DNA of 35,760 nt from Nymphaea colorata (taxonomy: Eukaryota > Streptophyta > Magnoliopsida > Nymphaeales > Nymphaeaceae): positions 1 through 35,760 of the forward strand of contig NW_022205290.1 of the NCBI RefSeq assembly GCF_008831285.2, given 5' to 3'. Position numbers and translations under genes: made by a program. Positions 10,331 to 21,897 of the stretch are shown piece by piece (the stretch's first letter is position 1; each line of letters starts with the position of its first letter). The notes beneath the pieces are model-generated. The model worked only from the letters and a program-made list of their open reading frames with translations. It ran no database searches and was not told the origin of the DNA.

Positions 10331-10904
10331 TTTGTTTATGCCCGACGACCAATACTTTAGGATGAGGACCGTAGCGAATAACCTCTACATTTGGTCAGGA
10401 CAAGAATGAGTTTTCCCACCCAAGCCATTTGCATATTTTGTGTGAACCACAGTTGCACGATAACCTTTTCCACCTTTTTCCTCTCTCTTTCTCCCCTCAA
10501 ACCCACCAGTTAAGTTGCAGAAGGGTAATGTAAATCTAGGATTTCCCCATTCTTTTAGACAACAAAAGATTGAATGCATGACAAAACAGAGAGGTTGGAA
10601 TGATTGCGTTTTGCTCCTCTTCGTCTCGCTGCGGCGTCTTTCTTTTTACTAGCGCCTTCTAGTACTCCAAAAAGGTTAGTTGGATATGCAGTTGGAAAGT
10701 TCCTATTTTCTATAACCACATCAATTGGAGGCTTCAGATTCTTGTTTGGACATAATGTCTTAAAAAGGCAGATTATGTCGGTTGGATTTCTATCGTGCTA
10801 CCCTCGTGTGTGTTGATTGCTCTTCCATATCAACTTCCTTCTTGCCTTTTAGGGTCTTAGACCAAATTGCCTCTAATGCATCATGGTTTCCACCGGTGAG
10901 TACT
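10331..10904. other. Between two CACTA-like ends, no gene seen
   Basis: About 570 bases with short open frames on both strands that show no family resemblance. Confidence 0.35.
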
Positions 10905-10990
10905 CACTACAACAAATGTTGGAAACTGGAATTAGGATCGAGCCATTAGGATCGGTTTGTAGATCCTTTCCTAAATCTCAACATAAAAAA
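10905..10990 (+). mobile_element. Possible CACTA transposon left end
   Basis: CACTACAACAAA is the common plant CACTA terminus. It is followed by subterminal-looking repeats, ATTAGGATCGAGCC and ATTAGGATCGG, and by an inverted AGGATC...GATCCT pair. No right end or transposase is seen. Confidence 0.35.
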
Positions 10991-11094
10991 GGCGTGTTAG
11001 TTGTGACAATAAAGCCAATCCCTCGCCCCCTTTCCGGTGAAAATCCACCTTCCGCTCATCCCTGTGGCCCTTGCCATTGCAGCATGCACTGATG

Positions 11095-11322
11095 TCAAGC
11101 ATCCATCACAATCGACCGATTGTCACTGACAGAAGAGGCGGAGAAGAAGAAAGGTTCCTCAACTATGTCATTGCTTCCCAAATTTTTCTGTTTCATCAGA
11201 AAATCCATGATTCGCCTGCTTTGTTGCTCGTTTTCTGGCATTTCTCCTTGCTCAGTTTGCTGGTTGCTCACTTTGCCATCGTCATGTTGTTGTTCATCTC
11301 CTCTGCTTGCAGCAATCGCCAA
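11095..11322 (-). other. Acidic, Gln-rich open frame of doubtful status
   Basis: The minus strand is open for about 75 codons but has no ATG at its 5' end. It reads as a hydrophilic, Glu/Gln/Asp-rich peptide (EQQHDDGKVSNQQTEQGEMP, then IMDFLMKQKN). The composition is more protein-like than other frames nearby, and an intrinsically disordered exon fragment is possible. The opposite strand is also open and hydrophobic, as expected for an antisense shadow. No family is recognised. Confidence 0.2.
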
Positions 11323-12344
11323 ATTGCAGGTCCGCTCGGATTGAATAGGAGTTTGGCTTTCGAATATTTGTCGAAAATAAGAGAAAATATATGGTTAATA
11401 AAAAATTCAAGAAATATTAAAAATTAATTAGAATCTGGCCAGTCTCACTCTTAAATTGGCCATGAAATGTAATCTGCTTGCAGGCGGCTCAATTGGATGA
11501 GCGCGAGAATTAGGGGATGCACAGGTGACCAACTCTTGGTAGAAGGTAAAGGAAGAGCTTGAGAAATCTGGCCGCATATTAAAGGGGATATGGGCTTTTT
11601 CTTTGAAATTTTTGTTTAAGGTGGCCGCATGTTTGTTGTTTTCTTTTGTGGATAAATGTCTTTGTTTCACTTTGACCCTCACATTTGCCAAACATATTCA
11701 TTAGCTCCAGCATTAATTCTGTGGATTAATGTATGGATTTCTCATGTGTTGTTGATTTGCTTGATTGTCACATGTGACAGAAGGAACCTAGGGTTTCCAT
11801 CATCTTTTCAGTTGTTTCAATTGTGGTTTTTTTTTTTGTTTGATTTTTTGTTGCCTCTGCTGAGAGTGCAGAATCTCATGTTTAGATGATGTGACTAACG
11901 TGGATTGGTTCCTTCTCTTTTTGTTTTGTCAGGCTTGGGTTGAAGATACAGGAGTTAGGAAGATGAGGTATTCTGGTTCTTCACTTCTTTTTCTTCTTTT
12001 GATTGTTTAGGATTTGGTTGATCTAGTTTCCATGGGCATGGGCACATCAGCTCTTTTATCTTCCCCATTTTTATAAGACTTTTTGGGAAGCAATTGTAAA
12101 TATGGTATAGAGATGGTTGGTTGGCATTCATTTGACATGCAATTTCCATAACTTGCAATAAATTTATTTGTACAAATGTGAAGCTTCCGCCCCCTCCCTC
12201 CCTCCTCTCTCAACTTTCGTTTGATCTTTTTCTACCAAACAATGCCAACCAGAATTACCCAACGCCTTTTTATCATCAAAATCAGACAGGCCAAAATTTG
12301 TGGGCTCATTTAGGCGAACCAGAGCCACTCAACCCTGGTCCCTT
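11323..12344. other. Intergenic, no supportable gene
   Basis: Mixed AT-rich and CT-rich DNA. Several AG/GT-bounded short segments occur, for example 11,933-11,967, which reads AWVEDTGVRKMR. None links into a recognisable gene. A Pro/Gln/His-rich open frame at 12,178-12,456 runs into the tandem duplication below and is probably chance. Confidence 0.35.
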
Positions 12345-12890
12345 CTCCAGCCATCACCACCAAACCTGGCCACAGCCACAGGTGTCGAATCTCTTTTTTT
12401 CATGCTCTTTCCCCACCAATAGAAAAGAATGCGAGGAGAGGATAGACTTATTATGAAGCTTTTACTCTTTTTAGTTATTCTGCAGCTTCTACATCCCCAC
12501 TTCTATTAATGAGAATATTCTTTGCTGTCCAGGCATCTCTTCTACATTTCTATTTTCGAATTTCCCCTCCCTTGAAGACTGAGATTAATTTAGGCTGTGC
12601 CCATAATTTGGCCGTAGCCTTTCATATTTCTATTTTCCTTTTAACGAGTTCAGAAGAATTCTAATCTGAGTTAAAGATTAAACTTGGCTTGAATACTTAA
12701 GATACAGTAAAAATTAAATTCTGCTCTGTGCCCTCATTCAAACACAGAACACTATACTTGCACCTTTAGTGGGACCTGAGTTATGCCAAACTGAAAATCT
12801 TGAATTTCTTTTTAAGGATTAATGCACTTGAAGAGAAATACATCAGTCTTTATTGAATATAATTTTTTTATTATATTTTTTGCAAACAGG
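12345..12890 (+). repeat. 610-bp tandem duplication, copy 1
   Basis: The sequence from CTCCAGCCATCACCACC to the poly-T/A tract near 12,890 is repeated in order from 12,955. Shared landmarks include CTTTCCCCACCAATAGAAA, TTATGAAGCTTTTACTC and GAATATTCTTTGCTGTCCA. Similarity is high with scattered substitutions. No coding capacity is seen. Confidence 0.85.
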
Positions 12891-12954
12891 CCCATATTTG
12901 ATTAAGGTTACTGCAATCTTTAGGTGTGACTGAGATACTACACACGCATGTTTG

Positions 12955-13582
12955 CTCCAGTCATTACCACCGAACCTGTCCACAGCCACAGGTGCTGAAT
13001 GGTTACACTCAATTCGGGTGTTGGCCAAGGCTTAACCATTCCATACAATTCACTTAGGCTACAGTGATTGGTTATCCAACACCCCTTCCTCTTTTTTTTC
13101 ATGCTCTTTCCCCACCAATAGAAAGGAATATGAGGAGACGATAGACTGATTATGAAGCTTTTACTCTTTTTAGTTATTATGTAGCTTCTATATCCCCACT
13201 TCTATGAATGAGAATATTCTTTGCTGTCCATGCATCTGTTCTACATTTCTATTTTCAAATTTTCCCTTCCCTGAAGACCAAGATCAATTCATGTTGTGCC
13301 CAGAATTTGGCCATAGCCTTTCATATTTATATTTTCATTTTAATGAGTTCAGAAGAATTCTAATCTAAGTTAAAGATTAAACTTGAATTCTTAATTTATG
13401 GTAAAAATTAAACTCCGTTTGGCTTTCTCATTCAAACACATAACACTATATTTTGCACTTTCAGTGGGACCTGAGTCATGTCAAACTGAAAATCTTAAAT
13501 TTCTATTTAAGGATTAATGCACTTGAAGAGAAGTGCGTTAGTCTTTATTGGAATATAATTTTTTACTATTATTTTTAGCACG
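12955..13582 (+). repeat. 610-bp tandem duplication, copy 2, with an insert
   Basis: This is the second copy of the unit at 12,345. It carries about 90 extra bases (about 13,001-13,090) that are absent from copy 1. The extra piece contains two inverted pairs: GGGTGTTGG at 13,016-13,024 with CCAACACCC at 13,076-13,084, and AATGGTTA at 12,998-13,005 with TAACCATT at 13,033-13,040. Either copy 2 gained a small inverted-repeat element or copy 1 lost one. Confidence 0.85.
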
Positions 13583-13589
13583 TAGCCCC

Positions 13590-13684
13590 TTTTTTTGTAC
13601 TATATATATGTTGTTCAAAGGAATCAATAAAAACAAGTTCTCGCCAGCTTTATCTTTCGTGCTTCCTCTGAATAAGTTTTCTCA
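13590..13684 (+). mobile_element. 3' end of an LTR-like segment, copy 1
   Basis: The segment GTACTATATATATGTTGTTC...AATCAATAAAAACAAG...CTTCCTCTGAATAAGTTTTCTCA is shared with the later copies. It has a TATA-like tract and an AATAAA, as in retrotransposon LTRs, and ends in CA. The 5' part is missing: the segment abuts the tandem duplication. Confidence 0.6.
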
Positions 13685-13697
13685 TGTTATCAGAGCA
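13685..13697 (+). other. Primer-binding-site-like sequence
   Basis: TGTTATCAGAGCA directly follows the LTR-like end. It differs by one base from TGGTATCAGAGC, the usual plant initiator-tRNA-Met primer-binding site of LTR retrotransposons. The same site occurs at 24,721, and TGGTGTCAGAGCA occurs at 29,866. Confidence 0.6.
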
Positions 13698-15845
13698 AAA
13701 TGAGAGGCAAATCGACTGCTCCCTAACGTTAACTCCAAAAAAAACCAAACTTTTGTAGAGAGGTCCTTCTGACACCTGGAATTGGAATAATTTTTTGCTC
13801 GATAGCTAGAATTGCCTGAAGAATCAGCGCTGGCCTTCCTCTCTGCCGCCTGATACACCTTTGTCTCCAGCAAATTATTCCAGAGAACGGCGGGAAAGGA
13901 AGTCAGGGGAGGGCGCCTTTCTCGCTGGATTCTTCCTGTACTCCGGCAGCGACCCCTATCGCCGGAATTTTTCAGGTTCGACTGAATTTCTCTGCTGCGG
14001 ATGTCAGCGATGAGCCCGTTACAAATCTCATCTCGGCAGCTCCTGTTCTCAGCCTACAGGTTCAGCTCGACAGCAGGTTCTCTTAACCCTTCACTGAATC
14101 TCAAACTCAGGCAGTTATATTTGCTTCTGTTCAAAGGCTTTGGTTTCTTCTCTGATTTAAAACGGCAAAAGACCTTCTCCAGCAGAGGAAAGAGGGAGGA
14201 AACTGAATTTGGGTCTATTAGGGAGGAAACAGAATCATCTACACCGACTGGTCATATGAGTATATATTCGCTTCACAATGGGAGGAAAATTTAATATTAC
14301 TCACATAGTTGATTTCTTGAAGAACAATTCCTCCCTCTTCCATCGGTTCTCCCTATAGCGCTCTGGCAATAGCTTGGAAAGTGCATCGATTCCATAAAAA
14401 TACTGTCAATTTAGGAATCCTAATTCAGATTAGCACTCCCATATTCTCCTAAATCGATAAGGAGCATCTTGGATCCCATCTGCTGGCAGCCATCACTCTT
14501 CTACCCAGTTTCCATTCTGCCCTTCTAAAAACTACCGTGAGTTCGTCCTCACTGTGAACCCTTCCAAACCAGTCATTTCTTTGATAGTTTTCATTCCATC
14601 CAAACAACAAGAATCCTGAAAATTATATTTTAATAGAGGAGAAAGAATCAAACCTGATCAGGACTCACGGTTCTCCCCTTCGATTCTTTTTGTTATCAAT
14701 TGATTCTCCATCTCCTGCTCTATCTTCCAGTCACTCACCAGCTGGTTGTCTTCAAGTTACTCCGCAATTTCTGGTCTCCTATATATCAATCTCTGCATTC
14801 CAATCATTCTGGGTCTAACGTTCCTTTTCAACTTCCATCTGCCTATGGACAAACCGAAACTTGTTATCCCCCAATTCTGGTTCTGCTTTTGATCTGGGTC
14901 TCTCCTTTATTAACTCCTGACATAATGATAGATCTTCAATTCCTTCCACCCATCTTTCTTTGCCACACCCTCTTGAGAAGAAACCACCAATTGATTAACT
15001 CTACACTGACTTGCCATATGAATATATATTTGCTTTGAGGAATAATTGGCTATCGAGTTCTTCTTTGGTGTTCATTGACCAGACTACCACACCTAACATC
15101 ACATTAAAGAAGCTCTAATCTTTAGTTGGGTCCTTGTTTGTTGATATATTAGGCAGGTAGTTATAGCCATGACTACCGCTTACGTTTCTCCAAAATTTAA
15201 AAACTAAGAAAAAGTAGAATTTCGTTGGCATTTGCATGGACCAAACTTCTATTCTATGGAAATTTAACAGTTCAACCAAGTTTGTCAGTTATGCATAGTA
15301 CCTAGTTTAGAAATGGTTGCTCTGTTATGCTCGAACTTTTGAATTCATGAAAGAACTTTGGGATTAATTTGAGGCAAGTAATGCATCCTGTTGCTGCTTG
15401 ATCAGGACCAAGAAACAAACATTCAGCAGTCGACGGCAGAATCACCACCAAATTTCTCAGAACAAAAGTGAAAGAAATGCTCTCTGTCATTTGATTGTCT
15501 TACCTTCTTACTCAAAAGCAGAATTTATGTTGCATGAACAGCTTGCTGGGGATTAGGTTCCCTGCATTTGTTAAGCAAAATCAATCTGTGCAATGGAGAA
15601 ATATCAGCAGATTAATGCTGATATTCAAAATGATGTTTGCAAAGAATTGACTCAACCCTCAAAAGCACACAAAAAGAAACAAGCCAAAACACACAGATAC
15701 AGGTTAGAAGTTAAACTGCACAAAAAGAGAGATTAATTTCTACGTAAGACTGAAGGAGCCAAAAAGCATATTATTTGACAATAATTTCTTAGGTGACTTA
15801 TAGCATAACCAGTACTCAAATATTTAATTCATAAGAAAAATAAGA
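13698..15845 (+). mobile_element. Non-coding internal region of the LTR-like family, copy 1
   Basis: About 2.1 kb shared in order with 24,734-27,065 and in part with 29,879-30,118 and 35,262-35,555. Landmarks are GACACCTGGAATTGGAATAA, GCCTGATACACCTT, TCGCCGGAATTT, CTCAAACTCAGGCAG and GGAGCATCTTGGATCCCATC. All frames carry many stops, and no gag, protease, integrase or reverse transcriptase motif is visible. If this is a retrotransposon it is non-autonomous. Compared with the 24.7-kb copy it lacks most of the internal duplication at 26,158-26,530, but keeps about 56 bases near 15,390-15,445 that the other copy lost. Confidence 0.6.
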
Positions 15846-16539
15846 TCAACATTACTTACACAAGTTAAAGCACACAAATAAGCAATTATTTCACATAACA
15901 CTGTAAAAATATCACAATTATATATGCCTGTGGAAGATAAGCAGCTGATGCAAGCCAACAACCACCAGCATCTAGCTTCAAAAAAAAAAAACAGAATCAA
16001 AATATCATTTAAATGTCTTGACATAAGCATCTTAAATATGTTATCCAGGTGAAAGCAGGAACTAGGGGTCGCCTGGTAATCACAACTGGATATTATTGTT
16101 ATACTTATCTGCCATAATATTTAGGACTGATTCATGGAATTTTGTAACATAATATTACATAACTCTGCCTAGTATTTGGGACAGATATATGGAACAGTTA
16201 CATACTGTTATTATTGGCATATGCAGAGGGAAGTTATGATGTACGTAGCTTCACCCAGCCCTGTTGGTGTGAAAAAAAGCCCCGTCAGAGGTAAGGGGTA
16301 TTCTTGTAGTGGCGGTATCACCATCTCTCATATCCTTGGCCAAGTAAAGGCTGCTCAAGCCATTATAGTTCCATGAAAATGATCAAATAAGATTATTTTG
16401 AGTGCTAAACAAAATCAAGTTAGAAAACATATGAAAAAATAATCTGTGAAAGTCTGCCAAAGAGAACTTTAGAATTTGTCATTGAATGGATATGGTCAAT
16501 CATAGCCAAAAGGTCATATAGAGCCAATTCCGGCCAAAT
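15846..16539. other. Intergenic with a possible MITE end
   Basis: Mostly AT-rich. GGGGTCGCCTGGTAATCA at about 16,065 resembles the GGGGTCGTTTGGTAA-type ends of common plant miniature elements. The AT-rich DNA after it, with repeated ATAATATT and CATAATA, fits such an element. No inverted partner end is found by 16,540. A short frame at 16,176-16,376 is not convincing. Confidence 0.3.
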
Positions 16540-16963
16540 TAGGGTTGTCATTTGTCAATGTATCTGATTTTAATTGGATATCCAACCAAACCAGTTCAAA
16601 AAATATCAGATATTGAAAAAAATTTAACATCCAATTAAGTAATTGGAGTGGATTCGGGTTTAAGAAATGACGTCTGATTGGATCATGATTCAGATTTGGA
16701 TGTACAAATATATGCAACTGGATTCGGATTCAGATTCAGATATGGATTGGATTTAATTCTAAATAAAAATTTTATACTCAAATGCTCTTACATTTTGAAA
16801 ATCAGCCAGAATTGATTCAAATTTCGAATTCAGATTGTGATATTGCATTTTAGATCCGTTGTTTCTATTCAAATCAGAATTTGAATATCGAGATGGGAAT
16901 ATCCAAAAAAACAGATATAGTTCAAGATGTATCCTATTTGAATCTGATACATTAACATCCCTA
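16540..16963. mobile_element. Inverted-arm GATTCAGATT element, complete short copy
   Basis: The left end TAGGGTTGTCATTTGTCAATG and the right end, read on the minus strand as TAGGGATGTTAATGTATCAG, are imperfect inverted repeats. Both lead into degenerate GATTCAGATTC/ATATCCAA motifs. The length is 424 bases. It shares AATTGGATATCCAA, TTTAAGAAATGACGTC and ATGCTCTTACATTTTG with the copies at 22.1 and 27.5 kb. There is no coding capacity and no clear target-site duplication. The superfamily is not determined; a hAT-like or foldback MITE is possible. Confidence 0.6.
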
Positions 16964-18270
16964 CTCCCAACCCAATCCCAGGACTCCAGAAAGACAATAA
17001 AGAACAAAAGATACCAACCCCTCAAATTATTCCCTACTGGCCTGCAACTGTCATAGAATGGAGATAGCTAATAAGAAACTTTGGTAGATAATCAAAATTA
17101 AAAACTCTTATCATATATGTATGTGTGTTTGTACATGTGTGTGTGTGTGTGTGTCTGTGTGTATAAGGCAGATTTTGTATTTAAAAAATAGCAGATTATA
17201 AATTTTCGATGAACTCCTGGCAGAGGCTGTTAACAGTAGAAATGCTAGTTCTTTTTTATAAATCCTATTTCACTTCTTATTTGGCTTAGTAATCAACTGA
17301 TCAACATTGCTCAAAGCATGTAAATTTAAACAGTGAAAGGAAGGAACGAAAATTTGACAGAAGTCATTAAGAATGTGATATTTATTCATGCAATCTCTTA
17401 TTGTTAGATGTCATATGCAAAGTCTGGACGATGCGAAATGTACATGACCTTGAAATTTGACGATTGGAAGCTCCAATCTGATCACATTTTGTTTCACTAA
17501 AGAAAAAAGACTTCACTGCTGCTAGTAAAATAGGGACTTGTTCGAAAGTGATAAGAAGAGCTAAGAACACCAAATCTAAACTCTGAATTGATAGGCCACC
17601 AAAAGTTTCAAGGAAGCCCATCAATTTGGAAACTCAGTCATAGTTATAACAGGAAAAAATATTAATTATCAAACTTTTTACTTACTAAACTTTCAAAACA
17701 CCAATTTTTTCAACAATTACTAATAATGTGACGTTTGGAAAACTTAAGAATGTAGGTCAAAATTTTGACTTTTCCATTGATTTGCGGGAATTTTCAGATT
17801 TTTTTTTTTTGGGGAAAATATTGTCCCAGCCAATTTGTTGACCAAAGTTTTCAAATCTCAAAGACTGATTGGGATGTTCCAATGCAAAAGTTCTTAATTT
17901 CTGTCTCCTATATATGGGCCTAGTTGTTTCCAAGTATGAGACAATAAGGGCAACGATCAAGAACACAAGTTCATCAGGGGAGAAAAACAATCATCCAAAC
18001 ATACTCTGTAAGAGAGACCCCCAAAACATAGGAAGCCCTGGTACAGGTTGAGTCTTTCAACTTCGACGATGGAAATAGTACGGATGATGTAGGAAGAAGG
18101 AGAAGAGAGTATACAAAAGAATGAGTAATGAAATCATAATCCAAGCAGACCCTAAAACAGAGCCTCAAATTGTTGATTGCATTCCCAGTCAGCCTTAAAG
18201 GGAATCAATTTACAAAAAAGCTTGATCACGTCCTTATGAAGACTATGGTGATCTCCTCTCGTAGCATCAA
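16964..18270. other. Intergenic with TG microsatellite
   Basis: An uninterrupted (TG)n run lies at about 17,136-17,154, extending imperfectly to 17,164. The rest is AT-rich with scattered short frames on both strands and no family match. Confidence 0.45.
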
Positions 18271-18477
18271 AGCCGTATCTGAATCTAATTGGATATGAAT
18301 ATATCTCAATCCAAACTAAATCCCATCGGATGTCATTTTCTAAATCCGAATTTGATCCCATTTCTAAATCAAATATTAAGTTTTCTTTTTTCATATCCGA
18401 TTTTTTTCAAAATGGTTCAGTCGGATATCCAATTCAAATCAGATATCCAATTTCAATCGGATATATTGACACCCCTA
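18271..18477. mobile_element. Half copy of the inverted-arm element (right arm)
   Basis: The sequence reads in the right-arm orientation: GTATCTGAATC, ATCGGATGTCATTTTCTAAATC, a poly-T tract, AAAATGGTTCAGTCGGATATCC, and the end ATATTGACACCCCTA at 18,477. That end is the reverse complement of TAGGGGTGTCAATAT, the best-preserved terminus of the family in this window. No left arm is present. Confidence 0.6.
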
Positions 18478-18579
18478 GTTACATTCAACACCTCAACCGT
18501 TCATGGGATTGAATTCGATTGCAAAACAAACCCCTTACAAGGACAAATATGTAGATGGACGATCCATGCGTTCCCAAGC

Positions 18580-18687
18580 TTTACCAGAAATTCAAAAAAG
18601 AAGTGAGCTCCGTATTGTGCAAGAAGTTCCACGTTTACCAAAAATTCAAAAAAGAAGTGAGCCCCGTATTGTGCAAGAAGTTCCATG
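18580..18687 (+). repeat. 54-bp tandem duplication (18 codons)
   Basis: Two nearly identical 54-base units lie at 18,580-18,633 and 18,634-18,687. In the plus frame open from about 18,503 they read LP(E/K)IQKRSE(L/P)RIVQEVPR twice, so the period keeps the frame. The surrounding peptide is short (about 66 residues from a doubtful start) and matches no family I know. Preservation of the frame could be coincidence. Confidence 0.75.
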
Positions 18688-18703
18688 GAGTCTCCATCTC
18701 TAG

Positions 18704-19926
18704 CATAGTTTATAAAAATGCTTAAATTTTGATGATAATTGAAGATAAGTTGTCGTGTTTTTAATTTTTTAATTTTAACCAGGCCAAACTAAAGTTGTGC
18801 ATTGCCAAATGCCAACTAAAGAAGCCTGATGTTAGGAGCAATCCATCATCATGGTCCAGTAGTGCCCACACCAAAACCACCAAATTTCTTTTATTTCAAT
18901 TTTAACTATTTATTATTTTTATATATTGGAGGCCGTTAAGACATGAAAAAGTTTTATTAACAGGTCGGATGCCTACCCTCCAGCAGATCCATTTCTTGAG
19001 AGCAAAAAAAGGAATGGGGAGGCTTCTATTTTCACTTGAGCATTGGGATTTAGCCTCCCACTTCTATTTACCCGAAAATTCTATTAACACAAAAAGATGG
19101 AAGACCAACCCGTGCAGTTAAGACAGGATGACTGTCTAATTTCCTTCATTTAGCTGGACCTGTAGTCGAAACAACATCACCCGAAACAAAGAAGCCAGAA
19201 AAAACACTAGTTAGCACTCCATATCAAGGTGTTGAATCGGAGCAGTGGTGGAGTCAGAAATTTTTGTCTTTAAACTTCAACCATTAAAGAACACTCTAAG
19301 TTTAAATTTCAATTTTTAAGGAGCACTCATATGCAAATAAAGTAAATTTTATGGGCCTGTGTGCCTATAACATTACTCTGCCACTGGATCAGAGCCCGAT
19401 TGGAAGTCTTCTCTTTAATTTTGTAGTCTATTATAGCTTTCACGGATGAATGGTCCCAAAATGCACCTTTGAGACACTTTGGTCCAGCATATGAGGGTGT
19501 ATCTGTGACGCTCAACTCTCTTATCTTTTTCCGTTTTATTTAATTTTTGAAATACTAATACGGATCTGACCAAAGTTCTCACGTACGCTAGTACCATGTC
19601 CTAGATGGGGAGTCATAGACACCCAATCCAACCCAAACCAGTGGATGGGATGGATGGAATTCCAAGAATACAATATGTTGTCACAAAAGTACATCTTCAC
19701 AAACAAACAGGTGACTAAGTTTACGTTTTTAGAACATCCAGTGTGAACAAACACTCGAGGACCGACTGTTGTTAGAAACTTGGCTCTCTCGCTCTCTCTC
19801 TCTCACTTTCTTAACACACCAATAAAATCAAATCAGAAGAAAAGAAAGACATAGAAAGAACACACAAACATTTTAAGTGGTTTGGAGACAACATTTTCTT
19901 AGGTCCATGGCCACCACACAAAGCAG
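18704..19926. other. Intergenic, no gene seen
   Basis: AT-rich with a CT-rich tract at about 19,785-19,806. From about 19,805 to 19,926 the sequence (AAGTGGTTTGGAGACAACAT, CTTAGGTCCATGGCCACC) resembles a repeat found widely in plants that reads like ACGTGGTTCGGC...CTACGTCCACGG. It runs into the duplicated block that follows. That naming is from memory and uncertain. Confidence 0.35.
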
Positions 19927-20135
19927 TTTCCACTATCAGAAAAAAATTACAAAGTACAAGCTAAAACGACGTCCTCTTAAACATGAGATTTGAGCAAAAC
20001 CCACAAAATAAAAAATTACATAAATACCCTTACAAAAATTAGGGAAGGCTATCAAGTATGGATCAGACTCAAGACTCCAACAGCAGTCACTGAAGCCATT
20101 ATGTTTTTCAAAATTTTTGAAGGGGCCAAAGTGAT
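19927..20135 (+). repeat. Dispersed repeat, copy 1
   Basis: TTTCCACTATCAGAAAAAAA through GAAGGGGCCAAAGTGAT recurs in order at 21,420-21,611. Shared landmarks are AAATACCCTTACA and CTATCAAGTATGGATCAGAC. Copy 1 holds about 20 extra bases near 19,966-19,995. An open frame across it is interrupted differently in copy 2, so it is probably not coding. Confidence 0.8.
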
Positions 20136-21419
20136 CCATTCTAAGGTCAGTTGGATGAAGGGAACATCTTATAGGAGAATGATCTCATTATATCCTTCTG
20201 AGAAGAAAAGCTTCCATTTCATAAGAAGCAAATTTTTTCATTATTTAACTCCAATTATGACAACCTTCCTCTTCTATTTTTCATCCTTCCTCTTCTATTT
20301 CTCATCTTACAGCAGACACTGTTGTTTAGAGTAGAGAAACATGCTTCCACATTTTCTTAATATGAAATAAAATAGTTTAGGAGATAAAAGGCTCTTTTGG
20401 AAAGTACTCTTTGAAATGGGTCTGGAGATGGCATTAAGCCGGTAGCTTTATCAGAGGATTATTTGATCACCCGTCTATGGACCGCATTAAATTTCAAAAC
20501 TTCTCAATCTTTTGGAGAAATCTGCCTTTTTTTTTCACTTACGTAGTGTGCTTCTATAAAGGTGTACTATTGACTTGTGGTGACTATAATATCTTGTATA
20601 ATTTTTTCACACGAATATCTTGCAAACATGACTTCCACTCATCTTTCTCCCATGAGGTTGGGAAAATATCATCTTTGTAAAAATAATTGCTATCATTGAT
20701 ATTTTTTTCTAATATTGTTACATAAAGCTAGGCTATACTTCTATGCTTAAAAAAAAATCACCAGGTTTCATACTTAATTTGTGTACGCCCTCCTATCCTG
20801 TAACATTTACACTTGAAAATATGAAAATTATGAGTGCCATAATAATGTAATGCATACGGACGATCATATGGATTCATAAACTTGGCTAGGCTGGAAAAAA
20901 AATGTGTGTGCACTAGGAGGCTAGTTCCACCATAAACTGTGTAATCCGTATAATCAAACGGTAGTTAGCTAGGCTTTTCAAAGTATGTGAACGCACAATT
21001 GGAATGTGTTCATTAGAAAATATGAGGATTATGAGTGTCGCAATGGGTCTAAAGTATTTATCAAATATTTAATGAACAATATAACATCATCAGTGCTAGC
21101 TCAAATTTTAAAGTGTATTATTTTAGTTACCATATAATGCAACAAAAAGCCCTAGGGTTTGGTAGACCAACTCGGGGCAATGGTTGGTCTACATCTCCAA
21201 GTGGCATAGGCTGCAATTTTTTGTGCAAGCTGAAGCAGCGTAAGACCTTGGAGGCAAAAGGGAAATAAGGGACGTCTCGAACAGGGTTGATGGAGATAGA
21301 GGCAAACAGTTTCTGTTTAGAAACCTAAGGCATCAATTCTATTTGCCCCTAAAGGGGAATCTAAATTAATCTGTCAAACTTAAAACTAAGAAGTGAATCA
21401 TTGAAAAAAATTTGAGCTA
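20136..21419. other. Intergenic with a 21-bp duplication
   Basis: CCTTCCTCTTCTATTTTTCAT at 20,264-20,284 is repeated with one change at 20,285-20,305. A weak 200-base-spaced repeat (GAAAATATGA..ATTATGAGTG at about 20,815 and 21,015) is also present. No gene is seen. Confidence 0.45.
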
Positions 21420-21611
21420 TTTCCACTATCAGAAAAAAATTACAAAGTACAAGCCAAAATGCCACACAAAGCTATTTCCACAAAATAAAAAATTACATAA
21501 ATACCCTTACAGAAATTAGGGAAGGCTATCAAGTATGGATCAGACTCAACACTCCAACAGCTGGCTTCAGGCCATTATGTTTTTAAAAATTTTTGAAGGG
21601 GCCAAAGTGAT
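21420..21611 (+). repeat. Dispersed repeat, copy 2
   Basis: Second copy of 19,927-20,135 in the same orientation, about 1.5 kb away, with small indels. The two copies end at the same place (GGGGCCAAAGTGAT), which suggests that point is a true element or duplication boundary. Confidence 0.8.
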
Positions 21612-21897
21612 TTTTTTTTATTTTTCTTGACTGCCAAAGAGTAAGTTAATTTACATTTCTCAAAATCTGGGAGGGTACACTGAACTCATGATAACCATGT
21701 GAAGGGTTTTTTTTTTTCCCTAATTCTAAGGGCATCTTTTTGTCTTTCTAACTTGGGTAATTTGGCACCCGAACCATTGACTTGAATGCTGGGTTTCAGG
21801 TATTTGATCTATTGACTTAGCATGAGGAAGAACAACTTATACAAGACAAGTTCCACAGGGACAAATTATCACCATTCTGAGGTCAGTTCTTCAATGC
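21612..21897. other. Intergenic, no gene seen
   Basis: Poly-T tracts and unremarkable AT-rich DNA up to the left boundary of the 5.4-kb tandem duplication. Confidence 0.4.

Noticed and set aside
11933-11967. A 35-base segment bounded by CAG and GTATTC that reads AWVEDTGVRKMR, like a micro-exon.
   Set aside because: No neighbouring exon, donor or acceptor chain could be linked to it, and AG/GT-bounded short segments are common by chance.
19990-20334. A 114-codon plus-strand frame.
   Set aside because: It lies mostly in a dispersed repeat whose other copy (21,420-21,611) does not keep the frame; the composition is low-complexity Lys/Phe/Ser.
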